From Firmicutes bacterium UBA3920 (GTDB lineage: Bacteria > Bacillota > Clostridia > Caldicoprobacterales > Xylanivirgaceae), in assembly GCA_002386065.1 (NCBI GenBank), contig DGES01000080.1, positions 1,539-7,385 on the forward strand: DNA of 5,847 bases, written 5' to 3'. Numbering within the stretch: position 1 is the stretch's first letter; each line of letters opens with the position of its first letter. The notes under the pieces are model-generated. The model was not told the DNA's origin, made no database searches, and saw nothing but the letters and a program-made list of their open reading frames with translations. Positions 1 to 5,057 of the stretch are shown here, piece after piece. A program made the position numbers and the translations under genes.

Positions 1-332
1 ACATGGCATTTTTTTAGTTCATCTAGTACATCGTCAGGTATTGCCTTCATATGCTTTACACGATTCTCTATGGTAAGACCATCTATTACTTTAAACTGTA
101 TCTTACCTTTTTTGATATCGTCTTTTAATATAAATTCTAACACTCTTTGGGCTTGTTCAGTGATATATGGCCCAATACCGTCACCACCTGCTATACCGAT
201 TAGTATAGTATCTAGTTGTTTATAATCCACAAAATCTTTTGTAGCTTTCATGGTGTCAATTCTTTCGAATTGTTTTTCCAGTAACTTGCCAAAATGTTCT
301 TTTGCATTTTCTATTTGTTCTTGTCTTGTCAT
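1..332 (-). CDS. Isocitrate/isopropylmalate dehydrogenase family protein, N-terminal part (cut by window edge)
   Basis: The first 110 codons are present; the gene runs off the left edge. The ATG at 332 is preceded by GGAGGT (343-338) at 5-nt spacing, and the frame stays open. The nucleotide-binding family motif GDGIGP lies at residues 50-55 in the context ILIGIAGGDGIGPYITEQA. Further on, LTIENRVKHMKAIPDDVLDE matches the region after the second strand of this beta-decarboxylating dehydrogenase fold. Known family members oxidise isocitrate, 3-isopropylmalate or related 2-hydroxyacids with NAD(P)+, releasing CO2. An extra stretch of about 40 mostly charged residues precedes the core strand, which in the usual proteins begins almost at the N-terminus. 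The substrate-specificity residues are outside the window, so isocitrate versus isopropylmalate cannot be decided. An isocitrate dehydrogenase would fit the nearby 2-oxoacid oxidoreductase, but that is inference. Family assignment is firm; exact substrate is not. Confidence 0.85.
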   Translation of the reverse strand, partial: MTRQEQIENAKEHFGKLLEKQFERIDTMKATKDFVDYKQLDTILIGIAGGDGIGPYITEQAQRVLEFILKDDIKKGKIQFKVIDGLTIENRVKHMKAIPDDVLDELKKCH

Positions 333-378
333 TGTATACCTCCAGTCTCATAGCTAATTTATCCTATTATCTGAATAT

Positions 379-407
379 ATTATATATGATTTCCATATAA
401 GATACAA
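379..407 (-). promoter_or_regulatory. Sigma-A-type promoter for the leftward dehydrogenase gene
   Basis: Read on the minus strand, TTGTAT (407-402) and a perfect TATAAT (384-379) are separated by exactly 17 bp. Transcription would start near 372, leaving a short leader of about 40 nt that contains the GGAGGT ribosome-binding site of the gene starting at 332. Box sequence, spacing and position all fit, though the DNA is AT-rich, so chance matches are possible. Confidence 0.6.
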
Positions 408-667
408 TTGTCATATTATTGGGATCGTATTATTTGCCTAAGTTGTAATATTAAGTCCAACAAATATCGAGAAAAGATGTTTACAATTAATTTATCTATC
501 ACAAGAGAATGAATATTGCTAATTTATGAACTTACATAAATATTCAGAGAAATTTTTTAGAAATTGTTTTGCAAATTTTTGACTTCTCTCCACTACTAAT
601 CTTTAACAATTTAAATCAGCATTTTGAGTTTTCGTATTTTTTTCTAGATCATAGATAAATCAATGAC

Positions 668-706
668 TGTAGTGTTTAATATATAAACAGCAAATAAAAC
701 ACTACA
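668..706. repeat. Perfect 10-bp inverted repeat, operator-like or hairpin
   Basis: TGTAGTGTTT at 668-677 is exactly the reverse complement of AAACACTACA at 697-706, separated by 19 nt. Neither strand has a T-run after the second arm, so it is not a usual intrinsic terminator. Centre-to-centre spacing of the arms is about 29 bp, close to three helical turns, which would suit a dimeric or tetrameric repressor binding on one DNA face. No regulator can be named. Confidence 0.45.
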
Positions 707-741
707 AGTTAGTATGATTAATAGGCTTTGTATAAATGTGT

Positions 742-793
742 TTTATTTTTTGCAAAAACTCAAGAAAATATTATTTATAGTTTATTTTTTGCA
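742..793 (+). repeat. 13-bp direct repeat upstream of the yigZ promoter
   Basis: TTTATTTTTTGCA occurs at 742-754 and identically at 781-793, a period of 39 bp. The second copy ends 7 bp before the -10 box at 801-806 and covers the place of the -35 element, so a protein bound there would influence the promoter. The repeat is T-rich, and part of the match may be low complexity, but the shared GCA end argues against pure chance. Confidence 0.4.
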
Positions 794-797
794 GTTA

Positions 798-806
798 TGA
801 TATAAT
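798..806 (+). promoter_or_regulatory. Extended -10 promoter upstream of yigZ
   Basis: TGATATAAT gives the extended -10 form TGnTATAAT with a perfect TATAAT at 801-806. The -35 position at 17-bp spacing (778-783, TAGTTT) is poor, as is common for extended -10 promoters. A start near 812 would leave a leader of about 135 nt before yigZ, containing an 8-bp inverted repeat (870-877/899-906) and the purine-rich stretch just before the gene. Confidence 0.45.
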
Positions 807-947
807 TAGTCTTAATGTTAAATAGTATCTACATTCTATGTGATAATTGGCAGCATAAATATTAAAGACAGTAAAATAATAATTTAGATTTTGATTTAAT
901 TTTACTATGAGGAGACGAAGAAGAAGGAGCTGGAACGGGAAGGTGTT

Positions 948-1580
948 ATGAAGATAGGATATTTTTCTATAGGTAAGAGGGCTACACAGGAGTTATTAAT
1001 AAATAAGTCACGCTTTATAGGGGATGTATTCCATGTGGTGTCAGAGGATGAAGCTTTAGAGAACATACAGTCTATAAGAGATACATATCCTGATGCGACC
1101 CACCATTGTTATGCATATTATATAGGTGTGGATTCCATAATAAAACGATTTAATGATGATGGAGAGCCAAGTGGAACAGCAGGTATGCCCATATTACAGG
1201 TAATAGAACAGCGTGAGATAGAAAATGTACTTGTGGTTGTAACCAGATATTTTGGAGGCATAAAATTAGGTGCTGGTGGGCTTGTAAGGGCATATTCTAA
1301 GACGACTGCCAAGACCCTTGATAAAGCAGGAAGGGTATGGATGGAACTGTGTGATAAGGGAGTATTTACAATAGAGTATGAATACCTAGGTTTGGTAGAG
1401 TACTTTTTAAATCAGAATAACATACCTATTTTAGATACCATATATGAGGATAAGGTATACATTTATGTGATAAGTCCGCAGCCATGGGATGAGCTTGTCC
1501 AACGTGTAAATGATATATGTAATGGTACACTTATACATAAAAAACTAGGGCAGGAATATTATCCATTAGCTAAGGAGTAA
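948..1580 (+). CDS. yigZ: YigZ/IMPACT (UPF0029) family protein
   Basis: The product is 210 residues, the normal length of the family. The N-terminal IMPACT domain (about residues 15-125) carries the hallmark motifs THHCYAY (51-57), DDGEPSGTAGMP (70-81) and RYFGGIKLGAGGLVRAY (100-116). The rest, about 140-195, fits the C-terminal UPF0029/DUF1949 ferredoxin-like domain. The family (E. coli YigZ, B. subtilis YvyE) is widespread and cytosolic. Its biochemical role is not settled, and the eukaryotic relative IMPACT/YIH1 regulates the Gcn2 kinase through Gcn1. The ATG at 948 is the only normal start in frame: an in-frame TAA lies at 897-899 with no ATG, GTG or TTG between. AAGGTG (940-945) is a rather close ribosome-binding site. 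The gene appears monocistronic, separated by 170 bp from the next. A 14-codon mini-ORF (907-951) overlaps its start as ATGA. Family call is firm; function in this cell is not. Confidence 0.93.
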   Translation: MKIGYFSIGKRATQELLINKSRFIGDVFHVVSEDEALENIQSIRDTYPDATHHCYAYYIGVDSIIKRFNDDGEPSGTAGMPILQVIEQREIENVLVVVTRYFGGIKLGAGGLVRAYSKTTAKTLDKAGRVWMELCDKGVFTIEYEYLGLVEYFLNQNNIPILDTIYEDKVYIYVISPQPWDELVQRVNDICNGTLIHKKLGQEYYPLAKE

Positions 1581-1634
1581 ACTACTATTAGCATTTTAAA
1601 TTATCTTTGCCTAATGGCTATATATAAAAATATA

Positions 1635-1643
1635 TGTTATAAT
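1635..1643 (+). promoter_or_regulatory. Extended -10 promoter for the NTPase-oxidoreductase operon
   Basis: TGTTATAAT is a full extended -10 (TGn followed by TATAAT at 1638-1643). No good -35 is found at 16-18 bp upstream (TGGCTA at 1615-1620). Transcription would begin near 1650, inside the left arm of the hairpin at 1644-1687, with a leader of about 100 nt before the ATG at 1751. It is the only clear promoter in this gap and is a reasonable candidate for driving all five genes to 5020. Confidence 0.45.
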
Positions 1644-1687
1644 TATTCAAGTTTATACTAATAGATATTAGTCTATAGACTTGAATA
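1644..1687. promoter_or_regulatory. Long AT-rich hairpin/dyad between yigZ and the NTPase gene
   Basis: The arms 1644-1662 and 1667-1687 can form 19 base pairs, including one T-G pair (1653/1678), with a 2-nt bulge (1673-1674) and a 4-nt AGAT loop. A short TTTT run (1688-1691) follows, so it could be a weak terminator for yigZ. It also sits directly on the predicted transcription start of the next operon, so it could equally be an operator or a stabilising 5' hairpin. The sequence does not decide between these. Confidence 0.45.
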
Positions 1688-1750
1688 TTTTATGGACAAT
1701 AAATTAATCTATTTGTAGTTATTCATATAGAACGTAGATGGAGTGTTATC

Positions 1751-2425
1751 ATGGAGAATTGTTCAAAGATAGATATAATAACCGGTCATTTTGGTAGTGG
1801 TAAGACAGAGTTTGCAATCAATTATAGTATTCAATTTGCGAAGGACAATTTAAAGGTTGCATTAGTAGACTTAGATATTGTAAATCCATTTTTTAGAACA
1901 GCAGAGGTCAAAGATATATTGGAGGATATGGGCATTAAGGTAATAGTGCCTAATTTTGCAGGTACCACCTTGGATATACCTTCTTTACCAGCTGATATAT
2001 ATGGTGTGTTTGATGATCAGTCATATGATAAGGTTGTTTTTGATGTGGGAGGCGATGACTTAGGTGCAGTTGTTTTGGGTAGGTATCATTTGGAGATAGA
2101 AAAAACAGGCTATAATATGTTCTATGTGATAAATACTAAGCGCCCTTTATCTTCAACTCGGGGGCAGATAGTAAATATGCTGAGATCAGTGGAAGAGAGT
2201 TCTCGCTTGAAGGTTACTTATCTTATAAACAATACAAACCTCTCATATGAGACAACTTCAGAGGATATAGTTGAAGGGCAGAATATAATAGAAAAGGTGT
2301 CAAAGGAGCTTCACATACCCATTGCCTATGTAACATGCAAAGATAATATAGTAGACGATTTACCTGATGATATTAAAAAAAAGGTTTTCAAATTAAATTT
2401 ATATATGCAACCTATATGGAAATAG
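1751..2425 (+). CDS. SIMIBI-class P-loop NTPase (CobQ/CobB/MinD/ParA-like), oxidoreductase-associated
   Basis: The 224-residue cytosolic protein has a Walker A loop GHFGSGKT (residues 12-19), a second motif VDLDIVNPFFR (39-49) in the switch/Walker A' position, and Walker B VVFDVGGDD (95-103). VINTKRP (126-132) and INNTNLSYETT (159-169) probably line the base-binding side. The Walker A lacks the lysine of the deviant KGGxGKT signature of MinD, ParA and Mrp, so ParA-like dimer chemistry should not be assumed. No signal peptide or membrane segment is seen. GGAG (1740-1743) lies 7 nt before the ATG. The gene is 27 nt upstream of the ferredoxin subunit and clearly in one transcript with the oxidoreductase. 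I recall the same pairing from other Clostridia. Related NTPases (CooC, NBP35/Mrp) load metal centres, so a role in maturing the Fe-S oxidoreductase is plausible, but this is inference. NTPase fold is firm; function unknown. Confidence 0.85.
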   Translation: MENCSKIDIITGHFGSGKTEFAINYSIQFAKDNLKVALVDLDIVNPFFRTAEVKDILEDMGIKVIVPNFAGTTLDIPSLPADIYGVFDDQSYDKVVFDVGGDDLGAVVLGRYHLEIEKTGYNMFYVINTKRPLSSTRGQIVNMLRSVEESSRLKVTYLINNTNLSYETTSEDIVEGQNIIEKVSKELHIPIAYVTCKDNIVDDLPDDIKKKVFKLNLYMQPIWK

Positions 2426-2452
2426 GTAGATTTTTTAAAGGAGGATGTATAG

Positions 2453-2659
2453 ATGGCCAAGGTCATATTTGATGAGGAACGCTGTAAAGGATGTGAGCTG
2501 TGTACTAAAGTCTGTCCCAAAGGCATTGTGATAATGGCTAAGGATCGGATGAACTCAAAGGGTTATCATCCTGCGACAGTGACAGATATGGATAAATGCA
2601 TAGGTTGTGCGTTTTGTGCTCGCATCTGTCCAGATGTAGTCATTGAAGTGGAAAAATAA
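2453..2659 (+). CDS. vorC: 2-oxoacid:ferredoxin oxidoreductase delta subunit (2[4Fe-4S] ferredoxin type)
   Basis: This 68-residue protein carries two CxxCxxCxxxCP motifs: Cys 11, 14, 17, 21 and Cys 49, 52, 55, 59, enough for two [4Fe-4S] clusters. In this enzyme family the small ferredoxin-like subunit passes electrons from the catalytic subunits to free ferredoxin. Length and motif spacing are normal for the delta subunit of four-subunit 2-oxoacid oxidoreductases. A very strong ribosome-binding site AAAGGAGG (2437-2444) lies 8 nt before the ATG. It is 27 nt after the NTPase gene and 21 nt before the alpha subunit. The symbol follows the archaeal ketoisovalerate enzyme nomenclature, where VorC is the ferredoxin subunit; korD would be the name if the substrate is 2-oxoglutarate. 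The role as an oxidoreductase subunit rests on operon context, since the protein alone is a generic ferredoxin. Confidence 0.88.
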   Translation: MAKVIFDEERCKGCELCTKVCPKGIVIMAKDRMNSKGYHPATVTDMDKCIGCAFCARICPDVVIEVEK

Positions 2660-2680
2660 TATGAATGGAGGTTATGATGT

Positions 2681-3745
2681 ATGGCAAAGGTTTTGATGAG
2701 AGGAAATGAGGCAATTGCAGAGGCAGCTGTACAGGCAGGATGTAGATATTTTTTCGGATATCCAATAACACCACAGAATGAAATACCTGCCTATATGGCA
2801 AAGAGGCTTCCTAAGATAGGAGGAACTTTTATACAGGCAGAAAGTGAGGTTTCGGCGATAAATATGGTATATGGAGCTGCCGGCGCCGGCGCTCGAGTTA
2901 TGACATCGTCATCTAGTCCTGGCATAAGCCTGAAGCAGGAAGGTATATCGTATATTGCCGGCGCAGAACTGCCTTGTATGATAGTCAATATAGTAAGGGG
3001 AGGACCGGGGCTTGGAAGTATACAACCTGCCCAGTCTGATTATTTCCAGGCTACAAAGGGCGGCGGTCACGGTGATTACCATATGGTAGTACTTGCACCG
3101 GCGACATTGCAAGAAGCTGTAGACCTTGTGATGGAAGGTTTCGATATAGCAGATCAATATAGAAATCCAGTTATGGTGCTTGGCGATGGTATGTTAGGTC
3201 AGATGATGGAGCCTGTGGAGTTTTCTGCGTATGAAGGTAGGAAACTATCTCCTAAGACTTGGGCTACTACTGGCTATGATGGAAGTAGAGAGCGAAATAT
3301 TATAAACTCTCTATATATAGATCCAAAGGAACTAGAAGAGCATGTACAGAGAATATATAAAAAATATGCAGATATTGAGGCAAATGAAGTCAAGGTAGAG
3401 AGTTATAATTGCGAGAATGCAGAGATAATAGTGGCTGCATATGGTACTACCGCTCGAATAGTTAAAAAAGTAATACAGTTAGGCAAGGAGGAAGGTATAG
3501 ATATAGGACTCATAAGGCCCATTACATTATGGCCATTTCCATATGATGAGTTTTTAAAATGGGCTGATAGGGAACATGTCAAGGCTTTCCTATCGGTAGA
3601 GATGAGTATGGGTCAGATGATAGAGGATGTGCGTCTGGGCGTGGAAGGTAAAAAACCTGTATACTTCTATGGCAGAACAGGTGGCATGGTACCCCATCCA
3701 GATGCCATATTGGAAGAGATAAAGAGATTAAGAGGTGATATTTAA
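2681..3745 (+). CDS. vorB: 2-oxoacid:ferredoxin oxidoreductase alpha subunit (VorB type)
   Basis: The 354-residue subunit contains the pyrimidine-binding domain: GNEAIAEAAVQAG (8-20), GYPITPQNE (26-34), the conserved AESEVSAIN around Glu54 and Glu56, and TSSSSPG (75-81), followed by RGGPGLGSIQPAQSDY (106-121). A transketolase-C-like domain with IVAAYGTTARIVKK and LIRPITLWPFP lies in the last third. It binds the substrate side of TPP with the beta subunit and takes part in oxidative decarboxylation of a 2-oxoacid to acyl-CoA. The length and the KQEGISYIAGAELP and GGGHGDYH segments resemble archaeal and clostridial VorB (ketoisovalerate oxidoreductase) more than KorA, but substrate cannot be proven by reading, and a 2-oxoglutarate enzyme is possible. 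GGAGG (2667-2671) is 9 nt before the ATG; ATGs at 2674 and 2677 are out of frame. A locally GC-rich patch (2879-2890) encodes Ala-Gly repeats. Gene intact. Confidence 0.88.
   Translation: MAKVLMRGNEAIAEAAVQAGCRYFFGYPITPQNEIPAYMAKRLPKIGGTFIQAESEVSAINMVYGAAGAGARVMTSSSSPGISLKQEGISYIAGAELPCMIVNIVRGGPGLGSIQPAQSDYFQATKGGGHGDYHMVVLAPATLQEAVDLVMEGFDIADQYRNPVMVLGDGMLGQMMEPVEFSAYEGRKLSPKTWATTGYDGSRERNIINSLYIDPKELEEHVQRIYKKYADIEANEVKVESYNCENAEIIVAAYGTTARIVKKVIQLGKEEGIDIGLIRPITLWPFPYDEFLKWADREHVKAFLSVEMSMGQMIEDVRLGVEGKKPVYFYGRTGGMVPHPDAILEEIKRLRGDI
3732..3739 (+). promoter_or_regulatory. Ribosome-binding site of vorA inside the end of vorB
   Basis: GAGGTGAT matches eight bases of the complement of the 16S rRNA 3' end and sits 8 nt before the ATG at 3748, while still coding for the last residues of vorB (stop 3743-3745). 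Ribosomes finishing vorB would pass over or expose this site, which favours balanced synthesis of alpha and beta. Confidence 0.7.
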
Positions 3746-3747
3746 CC

Positions 3748-4485
3748 ATGGCAAAGGTATTTGAGAGACCAAAGGCACTTACAGATAAGCCGTTTCATTA
3801 CTGTCCAGGATGCACCCATGGTATAGTACACAGGCTAGTGGCAGAGGTTATAGATGAGTTGGGGGTACAAGATAAGGCAATAGGTGTTGCCCCAGTTGGA
3901 TGTGCAGTATTTGCATATGACTATTTTAACTGTGATATGCAAGAAGCATCTCATGGCAGGGCACCAGCAGTGGCTACAGGGATAAAGAGAGTCCATCCAG
4001 ATAAAGTAGTATTCACATATCAAGGTGATGGTGATCTTGCTTCAATAGGTTTGGCCGAGATAACCCATGCTGCTACACGGGGCGAGAAATTTACTACAAT
4101 ATTTATAAATAATGCCATATACGGTATGACAGGTGGGCAGATGGCACCAACCACACTATTGGATCAGGTTACAACTACTTCTCCTTATGGACGGAGTGCA
4201 GAGCGAGAAGGTTATCCCATAAAGATAAGTGAGATGCTTGCTACTTTGGAAGGTGCTTGCTATATATCCAGGGTATCGGTTCATGATATTAAAAATATAA
4301 CTAATGCAAAGCGTGCAATAAAGAAGGCATTTGAGATGCAATTACAAGGAAAGGGTTTTGCCCTTGTAGAGGTCTTATCTACATGTCCTACAAATTGGGG
4401 CATGAATCCCATAGAGGCATTTGAATGGCTCGAGGAAAATATGATTCCCTACTATCCTCTTGGCACGTTTAAGGAGGTTGAGTAG
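3748..4485 (+). CDS. vorA: 2-oxoacid:ferredoxin oxidoreductase beta subunit (TPP-binding)
   Basis: The 245-residue subunit carries the TPP diphosphate/Mg2+ motif GDGD (93-96) followed at the usual distance by NNAIYGMTGGQ (121-131). YCPGCTHG supplies Cys19 and Cys22, and Cys52 (APVGCAVF) and Cys213 (STCPTNWG) match the four-cysteine pattern that in related enzymes holds a [4Fe-4S] cluster next to TPP. With the alpha subunit it forms the active site. The start ATG follows the vorB stop by 2 nt and uses the embedded site GAGGTGAT (3732-3739). In the archaeal ketoisovalerate enzyme the beta and gamma parts are fused as VorA; here they are separate adjacent genes, so the symbol is approximate. Like the two subunits before it, it begins Met-Ala-Lys-Val. 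Intact, with no odd residue at the key positions. Family role is firm; substrate (branched-chain 2-oxoacid versus 2-oxoglutarate) remains open. Confidence 0.9.
   Translation: MAKVFERPKALTDKPFHYCPGCTHGIVHRLVAEVIDELGVQDKAIGVAPVGCAVFAYDYFNCDMQEASHGRAPAVATGIKRVHPDKVVFTYQGDGDLASIGLAEITHAATRGEKFTTIFINNAIYGMTGGQMAPTTLLDQVTTTSPYGRSAEREGYPIKISEMLATLEGACYISRVSVHDIKNITNAKRAIKKAFEMQLQGKGFALVEVLSTCPTNWGMNPIEAFEWLEENMIPYYPLGTFKEVE
4471..4477 (+). promoter_or_regulatory. Ribosome-binding site that fixes the gamma subunit start
   Basis: AAGGAGG lies 9 nt before the ATG at 4487. A longer reading from TTG at 4460 would place this site inside the coding sequence and lacks a ribosome-binding site of its own, so 4487 is the start to use. 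Confidence 0.85.
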
Positions 4486-4486
4486 T

Positions 4487-5020
4487 ATGCATGAAGAGAT
4501 TATAATGGCTGGATTTGGTGGTCAAGGTGTCATGTCCATGGGACAATTACTTGCATATGCAGGGATGCTTGAAGGTAAAGAGGTTTCATGGTTGCCATCT
4601 TATGGTCCAGAGATGAGGGGAGGCACTGCAAACTGTAGTGTCATTGTATCAGATGAGCCAGTTGCTTCACCAATTGTTACAGATGCAACTGCTGTGATTA
4701 TAATGAATAAACCATCCCTAGGTAAGTTTCAGGATACAGTCATACCGGGAGGTGCTATTTTTATAAATTCTTCCCTTGTAGATGATAAATGCAGTCGGGA
4801 AGATATAGATATATACTATATTCCAGCAAATGATGTGGCAGATGAGATAGGAAATAATAAAGTGGCTAATATGGTCATGTTAGGAGCATATATAAAGAAG
4901 ACGGGTATTGTATCTACAGATTCTGTAATAGAGTCATTAAAGAAAGTATTGGGTCCGTCTAAAGCCCATTTAATACCTGTAAATGAAGAGGCATTAAAGC
5001 GGGGAGCTGAATTTGTCTAG
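4487..5020 (+). CDS. 2-oxoacid:ferredoxin oxidoreductase gamma subunit
   Basis: The 177-residue protein begins MHEEIIMAGFGGQGV, with the Rossmann-like glycine loop GFGGQG at residues 9-14. It contains the family signature SYGPEMRGGTANC (38-50), followed by VIVSDEPVASPIV. The gamma subunit of 2-oxoacid:ferredoxin oxidoreductases contributes to the CoA-dependent step and to subunit contacts. Length fits a free-standing gamma subunit of about 180 residues. I start it at ATG 4487, 1 nt after the beta stop, because AAGGAGG (4471-4477) is at ideal spacing. An upstream in-frame TTG at 4460 would add nine residues (MARLRRLSS) unlike the family and overlap the beta gene. It is the last gene of the operon: a strong terminator begins right after the TAG. 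The symbol is left empty because gamma naming differs between systems (korC, vorG, or part of vorA). Confidence 0.88.
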   Translation: MHEEIIMAGFGGQGVMSMGQLLAYAGMLEGKEVSWLPSYGPEMRGGTANCSVIVSDEPVASPIVTDATAVIIMNKPSLGKFQDTVIPGGAIFINSSLVDDKCSREDIDIYYIPANDVADEIGNNKVANMVMLGAYIKKTGIVSTDSVIESLKKVLGPSKAHLIPVNEEALKRGAEFV

Positions 5021-5057
5021 AAAAAATAAGTCGCATGTACATGCGACTTATTTTTTT
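5021..5057 (+). terminator. Intrinsic terminator closing the oxidoreductase operon
   Basis: A perfect 16-bp stem (5021-5036 with 5041-5056) with a GTAC loop (5037-5040) has a GC-containing core AAGTCGCAT/ATGCGACTT and ends in seven T (5051-5057). The left arm begins with six A directly after the gamma stop, so the mirror image provides a T-run on the minus strand and the element could act in both directions. It separates the operon from the gene starting near 5190. Confidence 0.93.

Larger units (their letters stand above)
408..797. other. AT-rich divergent intergenic region without a recognisable gene
   Basis: This is the core of a roughly 600-bp gap between the leftward dehydrogenase gene and the rightward yigZ gene. 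Stops are frequent in all frames and I see no reading frame with a ribosome-binding site, no tRNA and no riboswitch I recognise. What it does hold is a perfect 10-bp inverted repeat (668-706), a 13-bp direct repeat (742-754 and 781-793), a weak imperfect hairpin at 511-545 (ATTTATG/CATAAAT inner stem), and TTGACT at 579-584 followed 17 bp later by a poor -10 (TTTAAC). The unusual length for a compact genome suggests either regulatory content or remnants of a lost gene. Confidence 0.6.

Noticed and set aside
511..558. Imperfect hairpin followed by a T-run, terminator-like
   Set aside because: The stem is AT-only and interrupted, the T-run begins about 8 nt after the stem, and there is no gene upstream on the plus strand to terminate.
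551..565. CodY-box-like sequence AATTTTTTAGAAATT
   Set aside because: It has three mismatches to AATTTTCWGAAAATT in very AT-rich DNA, and it is almost 400 bp from yigZ, so chance is the simpler explanation.
579..607. Possible plus-strand promoter TTGACT ... TTTAAC
   Set aside because: The -35 is good and the spacing is 17 bp, but the -10 is poor and no gene follows for over 300 bp.
344..947. CRISPR array, tRNA or known riboswitch in the large intergenic region
   Set aside because: There are no regularly spaced repeats beyond one pair, no tRNA-like fold, and no riboswitch consensus I recognise.
1118..1312. Minus-strand open frame inside yigZ
   Set aside because: It is antisense to a conserved gene, has no family resemblance and is explained by the codon pattern of yigZ.
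2326..2526. Minus-strand open frame across the NTPase/vorC junction
   Set aside because: It spans the strong vorC ribosome-binding site and two real genes and shows no domain.
2791..3157. Two overlapping minus-strand open frames inside vorB
   Set aside because: Both lie opposite the conserved TPP-enzyme domain, have no recognisable domain and no convincing ribosome-binding site.
3835..4341. Minus-strand open frames inside vorA (3835-4023 and 4156-4341)
   Set aside because: They are composition shadows of the beta subunit; the products look non-protein-like and have no context.
4460..4486. TTG-initiated extension of the gamma subunit
   Set aside because: It would add MARLRRLSS, overlap the beta gene and place the AAGGAGG site within coding sequence. 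The ATG at 4487 is correctly spaced from that site and matches the family N-terminus.
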